DNA from: a virus
IMG/VR virus record: IMGVR_UViG_3300030020_000081
Location: 1-28,520 of that record
Length of the DNA: 28,520 nucleotides
Strand: one strand, 5' to 3'
Part shown: positions 1-6,814 of the stretch, piece by piece
Numbering within the stretch: the stretch's first letter is position 1
How the letters are laid out: each line of letters starts with the position of its first letter
Notes under the pieces: model-generated
Seen by the model: the letters and a program-made list of their open reading frames with translations, nothing else
Databases searched by the model: none
Told to the model about the DNA's origin: nothing
Program-made: the position numbers and the translations under genes

Positions 1-110
1 GTTGATGCAACAGCAATTATTCCAATCCAGATAATCAAACAAATATGGTTAAAATATTTATCATGAAAGTTATTTATAGCTCGAATTTTTAACAGTATTT
101 TGTATTTCAT
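1..110 (-). CDS. partial small membrane-protein candidate, runs off the left edge
   Basis: Reading leftward from an ATG at 110-108 there are 36 open codons up to the window edge. The first residues are basic (MKYKILLKIR) and are followed around residues 22-36 by a hydrophobic stretch (ICLIIWIGIIAVAS) that could be a membrane segment. The start lies inside the end of the preceding leftward gene (41-bp overlap) in a different frame, and a GGA lies about 10 bases upstream of the ATG, an arrangement typical of tightly packed phage genes. The rest of the protein is outside the window, so no function can be given. It could be a chance open frame; the hydrophobic character and start context are the only support. 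Confidence 0.4.
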   Translation of the reverse strand, partial: MKYKILLKIRAINNFHDKYFNHICLIIWIGIIAVAS

Positions 111-255
111 CAGTGTGTCCAATTAATTTCAGTTTGTCAGATTCAGGTATGTTTAAATATTTATCTTTGTTCATTTCAATATCAAGTTTAAAAGCCTTAC
201 ACCAGTTTATTTCTCTATATGCCATATCTAATAGCAATTCATCTTCACTGTCCAT
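70..255 (-). CDS. hypothetical small acidic protein
   Basis: A 61-residue protein rich in Asp, Glu and Lys with no recognised domain; it looks soluble. It is the second gene of a leftward pair, 12 bases after the stop of the 73-residue gene, with a GAG at suitable distance before its ATG. Both would be transcribed from the strong leftward promoter at 544-572. The opposite-strand frame over the same bases is a weaker candidate because it lacks a ribosome binding site and crosses the boundary between the two leftward genes. I recognise no homologue; a small early or regulatory phage protein is a guess from position. Confidence 0.55.
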   Translation of the reverse strand: MDSEDELLLDMAYREINWCKAFKLDIEMNKDKYLNIPESDKLKLIGHTDEIQNTVKNSSYK

Positions 256-267
256 TTTGTATTCTCG

Positions 268-489
268 TTACCCTATTTTTTGTTTAATAATTAAATCATT
301 GATGTTGTTATGGATAAAATAAAGGCAGTAGTGGCCATTTAGACCATCCTTTACGGCCTTTTTAATCATCTTATGCATCAATGCTATTGAGGACTTTAGA
401 TCATTGATATTTTGTGCGGCTTTGAGCTTGTAGTAATCGTCAGATGTGGGGCATGGGGTGACTAGGTAATACGGAGGAGTAGTTGGCAT
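268..489 (-). CDS. hypothetical small protein, first gene of the leftward pair
   Basis: A 73-residue protein with a Pro/Tyr-rich start (MPTTPPYYLVTPCPTSDD) followed by a helical, basic middle (HKMIKKAVKDGLNGH). I see no known domain, signal peptide or clear membrane segment. Its ATG lies about 50 bases downstream of the predicted start point of the consensus-type leftward promoter at 544-572, which is the best evidence that it is expressed. The Shine-Dalgarno is weak (GAGATA region). The function is unknown; early phage operons often begin with such short proteins. Confidence 0.55.
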   Translation of the reverse strand: MPTTPPYYLVTPCPTSDDYYKLKAAQNINDLKSSIALMHKMIKKAVKDGLNGHYCLYFIHNNINDLIIKQKIG

Positions 490-543
490 AATAATTATCT
501 CAGTATGTTTGCGTTAAGTTAATTTACTGCATTTGTTGGAGTA

Positions 544-572
544 ATTATAGGTAAGTTGTTTAAAGATGTCAA
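544..572 (-). promoter_or_regulatory. consensus sigma70-type promoter, leftward
   Basis: On the minus strand the -35 box reads TTGACA (572-567) and the -10 box TATAAT (549-544), separated by exactly 17 bases. Both hexamers are perfect matches to the sigma70 consensus. The predicted start point near 537 leaves a leader of about 48 bases before the ATG at 489. Such a promoter would be read by host polymerase without phage help, so the genes to its left are likely early. The block resembling the 28-kb control region (632-688) lies just upstream of it. Confidence 0.8.
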
Positions 573-631
573 GAGTTGTTACAAAGTGTTAATAGTTGTT
601 AATAATGATGAGAAATAACAAGTAATTGTAA

Positions 632-688
632 TAAATACATTAGTTTAAGGATATAGATTACAGATAGGCAAGATATTGTCACATTAAT
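632..688. repeat. block similar to 28247-28303 (control-region repeat, copy 1)
   Basis: An ungapped hand alignment of this 57-base block with 28247-28303 gives 42 identical positions (about 74%). Shared landmarks are TAAATACA at the left end, GATTACA in the middle and TCACA near the right end, in the same order, spacing and orientation. Both blocks sit in intergenic regions upstream of leftward genes. This suggests a shared regulatory element or an old duplication of a control region. Part of the match reflects shared AT-richness. Confidence 0.5.
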
Positions 689-754
689 ATTTATCTGTTG
701 TTGATAAGGCTGTGAGTAACGCAGGACGTTTAACCAGTTAGATAAACTGTGAGT

Positions 755-853
755 AAGTGGAGTGAAAGTGTCGATTTTTAGGGCATTTTAGTAGTCAAGT
801 GGAGTGAAAGTACTAAATAGTGGTCATAATAATGGGTAAAGTGGAGCATAACG
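755..853 (+). repeat. three direct repeats at an exact 42-bp period
   Basis: The 15-mer AAGTGGAGTGAAAGT occurs perfectly at 755-769 and 797-811. A third, degenerate copy starting AAGTGGAG begins at 839. The starts are spaced exactly 42 and 42 bases, close to four helical turns, which would put bound proteins on one face of the DNA. A separate 10-base repeat, CTGTGAGTAA (710-719 and 747-756), and a short inverted repeat (CAGTT 735-739 / AACTG 745-749) lie just upstream. The last copy abuts a rightward promoter candidate. An activator or repressor binding array for late transcription, or iterons of a replication origin, are the readings I favour. Confidence 0.75.
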
Positions 854-882
854 TTGAAAGTTGTTATATTTTGCTGTAAATT
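854..882 (+). promoter_or_regulatory. candidate rightward promoter for the virion operon
   Basis: TTGAAA (854-859) and TAAATT (877-882) are separated by 17 bases and point to the scaffold gene at 985. The -35 matches five of six consensus bases and the -10 four of six. It directly follows the third 42-bp-spaced repeat, so the repeats could hold an activator that compensates for the weak -10. No better rightward promoter is apparent between 490 and 984. A TATAAA at 909-914 lacks a matching -35. Confidence 0.45.
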
Positions 883-984
883 TAAGCACATACAGTGTAC
901 GCAATCACTATAAATGCGGGTAGCAACTTACTTATTTATATAGTGTGAACGTGTCACATCATTTTTTAAAACACGGGATAGAAA

Positions 985-1998
985 ATGGCAGATTTATCAA
1001 AGAAATTGGCATCAATTACGGTTGGCAATACAGACACCAGTGATGCGGCTTTTCAAGCACTCAAAGCTGAGATCCAAAAACCTACTATTAATAGTGTCGA
1101 ACCTGACGATGTAGATGATCAAGAAGCCCTTGCCGATGAAGTCGAAGCTATTGAAGAGATAGAGGAAGCTTTAGAGGATGACTTAATTGAAGAATCAGAA
1201 GTTGTCGAAGAAGAGCCAATTTTAGAAGTCGTTAAGAAAGTCGATAAGAAGCTAGATCCTGAGCAACAAGATGCAGTGCAAAAGCGTATTAATAAGTTAG
1301 TCGCTCAGCGCAAGTCAGTTGATGAGGAGAATCGGGTACTCAAGGCGAAGTTAGAAAGTTATCAGGCACCAGTGCCAGCTAATATCCCAGAGATAGTTGG
1401 TGATACCTGGCTAATAAGACCTGATACTAAGCAACGCGTTGAGATGCCCAGAGCTGCTGATTACGAGGGTAATACTCCTTTATATATGGAGGATATGTAT
1501 AAGTTTAATAACCTTAAGAATCAGGTCATTAACGCGGTTACATCTCACCATAGACAAGAGTCGAGTAAGACTGCTTACGTTAATCAGATTAAAGATGATT
1601 ACTTAACGACTAAGTTGCCGGCTGCACGTGCTAAGTATAAAGACTTTGAGGCAGTCGTCATCAGTCCAGAGCAAGAGTCGTTAGAAAAGGCTCATCCTTG
1701 GATTGTCGAGGCTTTAATGGAGTCTGAGTATGGCACTGACATTGTATATAAGTTAGGCAAGCATCCCGAGTACTTGCGTGAGCTTACATCGATGAAACCA
1801 GCAAATGTGATGAAAGAAATTGGCAAATTGGAGGCTATGGAAGAGATGACAGTTAAGCCACGTACAGTTAGCGCAGCACCTAAACCTATTAGTTCCGCAG
1901 GGAAATTAGCAGGTACAGGGGCGGCTAGCGTTAAGACGAAGAGCTTTGAAGAGATGTCTATAAGTCAGTTAAAAGAACGCTTAAAAACGCGCCGCTGA
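985..1998 (+). CDS. capsid scaffolding protein (P22 gp8-like position)
   Basis: A 337-residue protein placed directly before the coat gene. Residues about 38-80 are extremely acidic (runs of Asp/Glu), followed by a Lys/Glu-rich helical stretch around 85-125 that looks like a coiled coil. The C-terminus is short, helical and basic, ending LKERLKTRR. A charged, mostly helical protein with a basic C-terminal tail matches phage scaffolding proteins, in which the tail binds coat during prohead assembly; P22 scaffold is 303 residues. The assignment rests on position and composition, not on a sequence motif. The ribosome binding site is modest (GGGATAG). A short hairpin-containing leader separates it from coat. 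Confidence 0.75.
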   Translation: MADLSKKLASITVGNTDTSDAAFQALKAEIQKPTINSVEPDDVDDQEALADEVEAIEEIEEALEDDLIEESEVVEEEPILEVVKKVDKKLDPEQQDAVQKRINKLVAQRKSVDEENRVLKAKLESYQAPVPANIPEIVGDTWLIRPDTKQRVEMPRAADYEGNTPLYMEDMYKFNNLKNQVINAVTSHHRQESSKTAYVNQIKDDYLTTKLPAARAKYKDFEAVVISPEQESLEKAHPWIVEALMESEYGTDIVYKLGKHPEYLRELTSMKPANVMKEIGKLEAMEEMTVKPRTVSAAPKPISSAGKLAGTGAASVKTKSFEEMSISQLKERLKTRR

Positions 1999-2012
1999 CC
2001 CTTTCCTATCCC

Positions 2013-2050
2013 GGAGGTGATGCGGCAAACTCAACTTAGAGACCCGCATC
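2013..2050 (+). promoter_or_regulatory. coat gene leader: perfect SD followed by a hairpin that ends at the ATG
   Basis: GGAGGTGAT at 2013-2021 is a nine-base match to the sequence complementary to the 16S rRNA 3' end, but it lies about 30 bases before the coat ATG at 2051, too far to work directly. Between them GATGCGG (2019-2025) pairs perfectly with CCGCATC (2044-2050), a seven-bp stem with an 18-base loop. Folding would bring the GGAGGT core next to the ATG. A similar loop-out of the SD-to-start spacer is established for phage T4 genes 25 and 38. A weaker GAGA at 2038-2041 is the alternative ribosome binding site. Confidence 0.6.
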
Positions 2051-3283
2051 ATGTCTACTGCAAATAATTTTAAAGTCGTCGATTTCATCGGCAAAAACGT
2101 ATTAGCCCGTACCGTCAATAGCTTAGCATTCGCCCACACTGCTAACCGTGATTGGGTAAATCCTTGGGGTGCAAGCAATGACTTCAAAATTGGTGATACT
2201 TTACGTATTCGTAAGCCAGTTTATTTCACGTCCAACAATGGTGCCGAACTACAAGTTCAGGGCATTATTGAAAACCAAGATACTTTAACGATTAACTATC
2301 AAAAGCACGTTGATATTGCTTTGACATCGGTTGACGTTCAACGTTTCCTACAAGATCCAGAAACCAACATCTATGAAGGCGCAGCGCAAGAATTAGCCAA
2401 TCAGATCGATGCTGTTGGTGCTCAAACTGCTGCTAGTCGTGTATGGCGTACCATTGGTACTGCTGGTGCCGGTATTACCTCGTTTGCCACTCCCAACTTA
2501 AGTGTTACCACCCAGCGTAAATATGGCGTAGTTAATAGCCGCTACATGACGTTCAATCCTGGTGATGCCGGTTCATTACGCGCAAGCTTACAAAACAGCT
2601 TCAATAAACCATTTAATGAAAATGTTTCGCAATATGCTCGCCTAGGTGAAGTTGCAGGTCATGACCTCATTGAAGATCAGAACTTAGCGATTCATACCAC
2701 GGGTACATTTGCTGGTACTGCATTGGTTAATGGCGCGCTACAAAGTGGATCGACCATCAATCTTAAGGGCTTCACCGCTAGCCAATCTGGCGTATTGAAT
2801 GTTGGTGACGTTATTAGCTTTGCTAACGTTTATGGCCTTAACCCTATCAGCCGCTTACAAGTTGGTACTGGTTCAGGTAACTTGGCTCAATTCGTGGTAC
2901 AAGAAGTTGTTAACTCTGATGGTAGCGGTTTAGCTACTGTAAGCATCTTACCTGCTATCGTACTTAGTGGTCCTTACCAAAACGTTACTACTGCTGCTGC
3001 TGATAGCGCTGCCGTATCTGCTGTTGGTATTACTGTACCCGGCACTGCTGCTCAGTGGTCTAATAACTACACGTACAGCCCTGATGCTTTCACTTTAGCG
3101 TGTGTTCCACCACCAATCATGATGGGCGCACCATACTGTAAAGTATTTACTGATCCAGAAACCAACATTTCGATTCGTTGTACTGTTTCCTACAACCCTG
3201 TTACCGATCAAGACATCATGCGTTTCGATGTATTCTTCGGCTGGCAAGTTTTTGGTCAATACTGTACTCGTCAAATCGGTTAA
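2051..3283 (+). CDS. major capsid (coat) protein, P22 gp5-like
   Basis: A 410-residue protein; P22 coat is 430. The N-terminal third has the order seen in P22-type coats: an early helix, a segment with the WVNPWGASNDFKIGDTLRIRKP motif region, then the VDVQRFLQDPE and AAQELANQID stretches that would form the spine helix. A Gly/Ser/Thr-rich middle (about 215-330) fits the inserted I-domain and A-domain of P22-type coats. It follows the scaffold gene and is followed by its own terminator. Codon choice is slightly richer in C than in neighbouring genes, as is usual for the most abundant protein. It would form the HK97-fold shell around the scaffold. Confidence is high from context, moderate from sequence. 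Confidence 0.85.
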   Translation: MSTANNFKVVDFIGKNVLARTVNSLAFAHTANRDWVNPWGASNDFKIGDTLRIRKPVYFTSNNGAELQVQGIIENQDTLTINYQKHVDIALTSVDVQRFLQDPETNIYEGAAQELANQIDAVGAQTAASRVWRTIGTAGAGITSFATPNLSVTTQRKYGVVNSRYMTFNPGDAGSLRASLQNSFNKPFNENVSQYARLGEVAGHDLIEDQNLAIHTTGTFAGTALVNGALQSGSTINLKGFTASQSGVLNVGDVISFANVYGLNPISRLQVGTGSGNLAQFVVQEVVNSDGSGLATVSILPAIVLSGPYQNVTTAAADSAAVSAVGITVPGTAAQWSNNYTYSPDAFTLACVPPPIMMGAPYCKVFTDPETNISIRCTVSYNPVTDQDIMRFDVFFGWQVFGQYCTRQIG

Positions 3284-3293
3284 TATTATGATT

Positions 3294-3325
3294 AGGGTGG
3301 GGCGCATTCGTGCTCTGCCCTTTTT
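3294..3325 (+). terminator. rho-independent terminator after the coat gene
   Basis: Bases 3294-3305 pair with 3310-3321 in a 12-bp stem that includes several G-U pairs, with a four-base ATTC loop, followed by TTTTT (3321-3325). It starts about 10 bases after the coat stop. It probably acts as a partial stop so that coat mRNA exceeds the mRNA for the downstream head-closure genes. No separate promoter is evident before 3338, so some read-through is needed. Confidence 0.8.
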
Positions 3326-3337
3326 ACTGGAGATAAT

Positions 3338-3496
3338 ATGAGCAAGGTTAAGAGCAAAGATCGTAAAGAGTTGGAAAAGAGTATGACGAAGGCGTTTAAT
3401 TCATTATTGAATAGTCAGCCTGAGTATAGCGGGCATAAAGCACCGGATTTAGCATCAAAGATGAAGCGAATTGTGATGACTGGGGATAAAAAATGA
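3338..3496 (+). CDS. hypothetical small basic protein
   Basis: A 52-residue reading frame starting ATG AGC AAG with GGAGAT six bases upstream, a good ribosome binding site. It is Lys-rich at the N-terminus (MSKVKSKDRKELEKSMTK) and ends MKRIVMTGDKK. Its TGA overlaps the ATG of the next gene (ATGA, 3493-3496), so the two are probably translationally coupled. No domain is recognised. Its place just after coat, with a good SD and stop-start overlap, supports a real gene although it is short. Confidence 0.65.
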   Translation: MSKVKSKDRKELEKSMTKAFNSLLNSQPEYSGHKAPDLASKMKRIVMTGDKK

Positions 3497-3852
3497 TCTT
3501 TAACCCTACATTACTCATGATGACTGATTCGGCCAAGAAGAGTGGGCAGCATTACGCACTCTATAAAAGTTGGGAAGAGTACATTATCTGTGATTTCTAC
3601 GAGCGTGATGATTACTTAAAGCGCGGCTATCGTGAGGACCCATCAGAATTTCTTAAGTGTATAGCTGATTGGGGCGATCAAATGTCCAAATTGGCAGATA
3701 AAAGAGATTTGTTGTCACAAGAAATAGAAGAATTAGAGCAGAAAGTGCCAAAAGTTCGCAAGAAAAGAGTTAATAAAGTGAAAGTTGACGATGAATTTGC
3801 GCAACCAGGTGATGATGTAATATCCGCACATGAGCCCATGGTGGATGATTAA
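3493..3852 (+). CDS. hypothetical protein between coat and gp4-like genes
   Basis: A 119-residue protein. The first 70 residues are aromatic and charged (HYALYKSWEEYIICDFYERDD), followed by a predicted coiled-coil stretch (about 75-90), a strongly basic patch (KVPKVRKKRVNKVK) and an acidic tail. GGGGAT five bases before the ATG is the ribosome binding site, and the ATG overlaps the stop of the 52-residue gene. The position between coat and the gp4-like adaptor suggests a structural or assembly role, but I recognise no family. It has no membrane segment or signal peptide. Confidence 0.65.
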   Translation: MIFNPTLLMMTDSAKKSGQHYALYKSWEEYIICDFYERDDYLKRGYREDPSEFLKCIADWGDQMSKLADKRDLLSQEIEELEQKVPKVRKKRVNKVKVDDEFAQPGDDVISAHEPMVDD

Positions 3853-3866
3853 CCAGTGATTTAACC

Positions 3867-4598
3867 ATGTCGAAAACTGCAATTCAATTGATTACCGATG
3901 CATTCTTGCAAACTGGCATGATACCGCAAGAAAATGCGAATGTGCCAGCGTATATGATCAACCAGGGATTAGTGTTGTTGAATGACATTATTCTCATGTG
4001 GGGATCAGATACAAGCCTCGCTCCTTATCAAAATGTTATCAATTTCACGTTTAAGGCCAATCAACAGTGCTATAAGTTCGGTATTGGCGATCAATATGAT
4101 GTAAATGCTGAACCAATGATCGACATTCTGTCATTTACCTACGAGATTAATCCAGGTAATGGTAATAATTTGGTATTTGCCTGTGAAATGATGACTGAGA
4201 CGGAGTATTCATCGATACTTTATCGTGGTGTTGCGACATATCCTGCAAAGTACTTAATGCGTCCATTTGCCGAATATACAGAGATTGTAGTTCAGCCATT
4301 GCCTCAGCAAGATTTTCCTGTTCAATTAGTTTTGAAGCAGCGGTTAGCTGAGATTAGTCTATATCAAGACTTAGAGTGTAGATTTCCGCCAGGGTTCTTG
4401 CTGTGTCTTAAGTATCAGTTGATGCTAGATATTTGTGATGCATTCTCCTTCGAGTGCTCCACTTCGTTCCAGTTGAAAGCTGCTAATGCGCTTAAGAGTA
4501 TGCAAGCTAATAACAGGATGGACCTCTACTCGCGTAAAACTGAGACTATTAGTGATAAGCGTCGTCAAGTATTTCCATTTACTGGATGGTTTACCTAG
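3867..4598 (+). CDS. head-closure/tail accessory factor, P22 gp4-like
   Basis: A 243-residue protein (P22 gp4 is 166). The N-terminus, TAIQLITDAFLQTGMIPQ followed by a Leu/Ile-rich helix and the phrase NDIILMWGSD, is typical of P22 tail accessory factor gp4 and related adaptors. The YLMRPFAEYTEIVVQPLPQ strand and the helical C-terminus with R/K-rich end fit the same family. In P22, gp4 binds the portal after packaging and starts closure of the DNA exit channel; the gp10-like gene that follows is its partner. The last 13 bases overlap the gp10-like gene. The start has only a weak SD. I did not use a database search, so the family call rests on recognised motifs and gene order. Confidence 0.75.
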   Translation: MSKTAIQLITDAFLQTGMIPQENANVPAYMINQGLVLLNDIILMWGSDTSLAPYQNVINFTFKANQQCYKFGIGDQYDVNAEPMIDILSFTYEINPGNGNNLVFACEMMTETEYSSILYRGVATYPAKYLMRPFAEYTEIVVQPLPQQDFPVQLVLKQRLAEISLYQDLECRFPPGFLLCLKYQLMLDICDAFSFECSTSFQLKAANALKSMQANNRMDLYSRKTETISDKRRQVFPFTGWFT

Positions 4599-6052
4599 TG
4601 GGCGGTAAGGCGGTTGATTTTCCGCTAGCTACACAGACCTCGCAAGAGAGATCAGTTGAGCAAGATAATAGCTATATCATTAACTATTACGTGACATTTG
4701 ATCCGCGTGGCACTAAGCAGATCATGCACAATCCAGCTCCGGGATATACGCTACGTTATACGTTGAGTACATCTAGTGACCCTATACGCATGATCTATAG
4801 CGATCAAAATAGCGCCTATTCCTACTGCTTAGCGTTCAACTCATCACTGGTTTATCTACTTGATAAGGGGCTTAGAACGATTGTTGTTGGTAACTTAAAT
4901 ACGTCTTCTGGATTTATTGGCGTTACTAGTTCCACGTCTCAAGTACTCATTGTAGATGGCGCTAATGGTTATGTGTATGACATTAACGCATTAACAACTA
5001 CTCCTATTGTTAGCGATAACTTTCTGCCTAACCCGCTCGATTGCGTATTCTTTAATAATTACTTTGTAGTCTGTCAGAGTAATTCGAATCAGTGGTTTAT
5101 ATCTGCAGCAGGTAGTGCTAGTACGTGGAATGCAGCTAATGGAGTTATCTTTAACGCTAAGGCAGATACTTTACAGGGTTGTGCAGCTGTAAATAACACG
5201 TTATTCATATTTGGCAATTACACGATCGAAGTGTGGTACCCGCAGGCTCAGGGATCATTTCCGTTCACTTACAATACTAATATGCTGTTTGAGTTTGGAT
5301 GTATTGCGACAGGATCTATTGCAGAGGGTCAGGGACTATTGATGTGGCTAGCTGGTGATAAAAATGGTGTTGGATCCGTCTATATGACGAACGGAACTAC
5401 CCCAGTTAAGATAAGTACGCAAGAAATAGACTTAACTATCAGAATGTTTGATGTAGTAAGTGATGCAATTGGATTTGTCTTCAAAGAAGCTGGTCATATC
5501 TTTTATCAGCTAACCTTTCCTACAGCTAACGTGACTTTCCTCGTTGACGTTACGCCTACAAATGGTGAGATTAGATGGTCTAATTTAGAGCGCTTAAATG
5601 GTGATTGTCATATAGCCACATGTCACACATACTGGAATGATCAACACTTAATCGGTAGCAGCTTACGAGCTGTCATTAATGATTACTCTACAGATATCTC
5701 TACTGATGATGGAGTGGCTAGACACTATAGAGTTCAGGGGCCACAATTGATGTTGCCTGCATACAATAGATTTAAGATAAACAACTTTGAGGTTAATTTT
5801 CAGGCAGGTACTGCTAATGCTAATTCACCTGGTGATGATCTTAAGGCTTTCCTATCAGTATCTAGTGATGAAGGTCATACTTTTTCAAGCCAGAGACCAG
5901 CTGAGTACGGAAAATTAGGCCAGTATAGATTTAGGGGTCAATGGTATGGGTTGGGTCAAATGCGTAGCTTTTTACCACGTATTGACGTCTACTCAGTGGT
6001 TCCTACATTTATTATGGGCGCTAAAATTGTGATGGAAGAAGGGGGTTCATAA
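4586..6052 (+). CDS. packaged-DNA stabilisation protein, P22 gp10-like
   Basis: A 488-residue protein (P22 gp10 is 472). It is almost all beta structure, with repeats of short strands around FINNYF/VVCQSNS-type motifs, as expected for the beta-propeller-like hub of gp10. The C-terminal part, with RFRGQWYGLGQMRSFLPRI, resembles the end of gp10 where an RxGRIRR/GxxRxF segment occurs. In P22, gp10 plugs the gp4 ring and helps hold the DNA inside. The ATG lies inside the preceding gene and the stop TAA shares its last base with the ATG of the next gene, so the three genes are tightly coupled. A GTG at 4598 is a possible alternative start. Confidence 0.8.
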   Translation: MVYLVGGKAVDFPLATQTSQERSVEQDNSYIINYYVTFDPRGTKQIMHNPAPGYTLRYTLSTSSDPIRMIYSDQNSAYSYCLAFNSSLVYLLDKGLRTIVVGNLNTSSGFIGVTSSTSQVLIVDGANGYVYDINALTTTPIVSDNFLPNPLDCVFFNNYFVVCQSNSNQWFISAAGSASTWNAANGVIFNAKADTLQGCAAVNNTLFIFGNYTIEVWYPQAQGSFPFTYNTNMLFEFGCIATGSIAEGQGLLMWLAGDKNGVGSVYMTNGTTPVKISTQEIDLTIRMFDVVSDAIGFVFKEAGHIFYQLTFPTANVTFLVDVTPTNGEIRWSNLERLNGDCHIATCHTYWNDQHLIGSSLRAVINDYSTDISTDDGVARHYRVQGPQLMLPAYNRFKINNFEVNFQAGTANANSPGDDLKAFLSVSSDEGHTFSSQRPAEYGKLGQYRFRGQWYGLGQMRSFLPRIDVYSVVPTFIMGAKIVMEEGGS

Positions 6053-6357
6053 TGGCTACTAATCCACTAAGCCCGGCACCAGTTCAGACACCATTTGCCG
6101 ACGCTAATGGCAATATATCGAATGATTGGAATAGATATTTTTTTAATACTTATGACACGGTTAATTCGTTAGCGGGGTTTGCTGTGTCTCCAAACTTGTT
6201 AATCAACGGTTCTTATAATTTTCAGGTTGGTATTTCTACACCATTAACGCAAGCTGCAGGTAATGGGGCATATATTGCTCAGACTTGGCAGATTTATGGT
6301 GCTGATAATGCGGAATATACGGTAACGAGCACTGCATATGGGCTATTAGATGATTAA
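6052..6357 (+). CDS. tail/needle-position protein, N-terminal part of a split jelly-roll protein
   Basis: A 101-residue frame with a strong SD (AGGGGG) and an ATG sharing a base with the gp10-like stop. The first 45 residues (Pro/Asn-rich, ending NRYFFNTYDTVNSLAG) resemble N-terminal anchors of phage tail proteins. From residue 47 the text NLLINGSYNFQVGIS...AQTWQIYGADNAEYTV is the usual first half of a phage carbohydrate-binding-like jelly roll. The frame stops at TAA 6355-6357 just where the second half begins one frame over (6350-6805). By position it replaces P22 tail needle gp26. It is either an N-terminal subunit or half of a frameshifted gene. Confidence 0.7.
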   Translation: MATNPLSPAPVQTPFADANGNISNDWNRYFFNTYDTVNSLAGFAVSPNLLINGSYNFQVGISTPLTQAAGNGAYIAQTWQIYGADNAEYTVTSTAYGLLDD

Positions 6358-6805
6358 TTCGGCATATTACGAAGACATTAATGTGACTTCCTGGAATGGT
6401 GGAGATCTTTATATCTATCAAGCATTTTCTGGCGTTCAATATGTGAGAATGGTCAGTAATAAGACAATTACTTTTAGCGGTCAGTTTACGAACTTAACGC
6501 AAAATGATGTGGCCATACAATTCGGAATTAATCGTTATTATGATCCTGGTAATGACTTGTTGTTGGCTAGAGCTGTTAACTTAAAGCCTGGAATTAATTT
6601 GATTAGTGCGACATTAACAGATATTCCCATTCCTTCTGTTACTAGCGCTGGGTCTGGAGCTGAGCTACAAGCTCGTATGTACATTAATGGCTTTACTGAT
6701 ACGTGCAATATACGTGTACATTACATTAAAGCAGAGTTCGGAAGGGTTAGTACACCTAACTTTACCGATAATTTCACAGAAAAAACCCGTGTACTTAACT
6801 TTTAA
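6350..6805 (+). CDS. C-terminal part of the split jelly-roll protein
   Basis: A 151-residue frame whose ATG overlaps the previous stop by eight bases and which has no clear SD of its own. The sequence NVTSWNGGDLYIYQAF, then KTITFSGQFTNLT, LKPGINLISATL and IRVHYIKAEFG, is the second half of the jelly-roll domain begun in the upstream frame. Such domains normally occur in one chain. Reading past the upstream TAA by skipping one base (+1) would give a continuous protein of about 250 residues. An in-frame TAG directly precedes this ATG (6347-6349). It could be made by termination-reinitiation, by +1 frameshifting, or be the product of a recent indel. Confidence 0.65.
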   Translation: MINSAYYEDINVTSWNGGDLYIYQAFSGVQYVRMVSNKTITFSGQFTNLTQNDVAIQFGINRYYDPGNDLLLARAVNLKPGINLISATLTDIPIPSVTSAGSGAELQARMYINGFTDTCNIRVHYIKAEFGRVSTPNFTDNFTEKTRVLNF

Positions 6806-6814
6806 GGTGATCTT

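Noticed and set aside
113-322. 69-residue rightward frame at the left end
   Set aside because: Opposite to two leftward frames with a consensus-type promoter; no SD and a Ser/Leu-rich composition typical of shadows.
710-853. CRISPR-like spaced repeats
   Set aside because: Only three 15-base copies, the third degenerate; no palindromic repeat, no cas genes.
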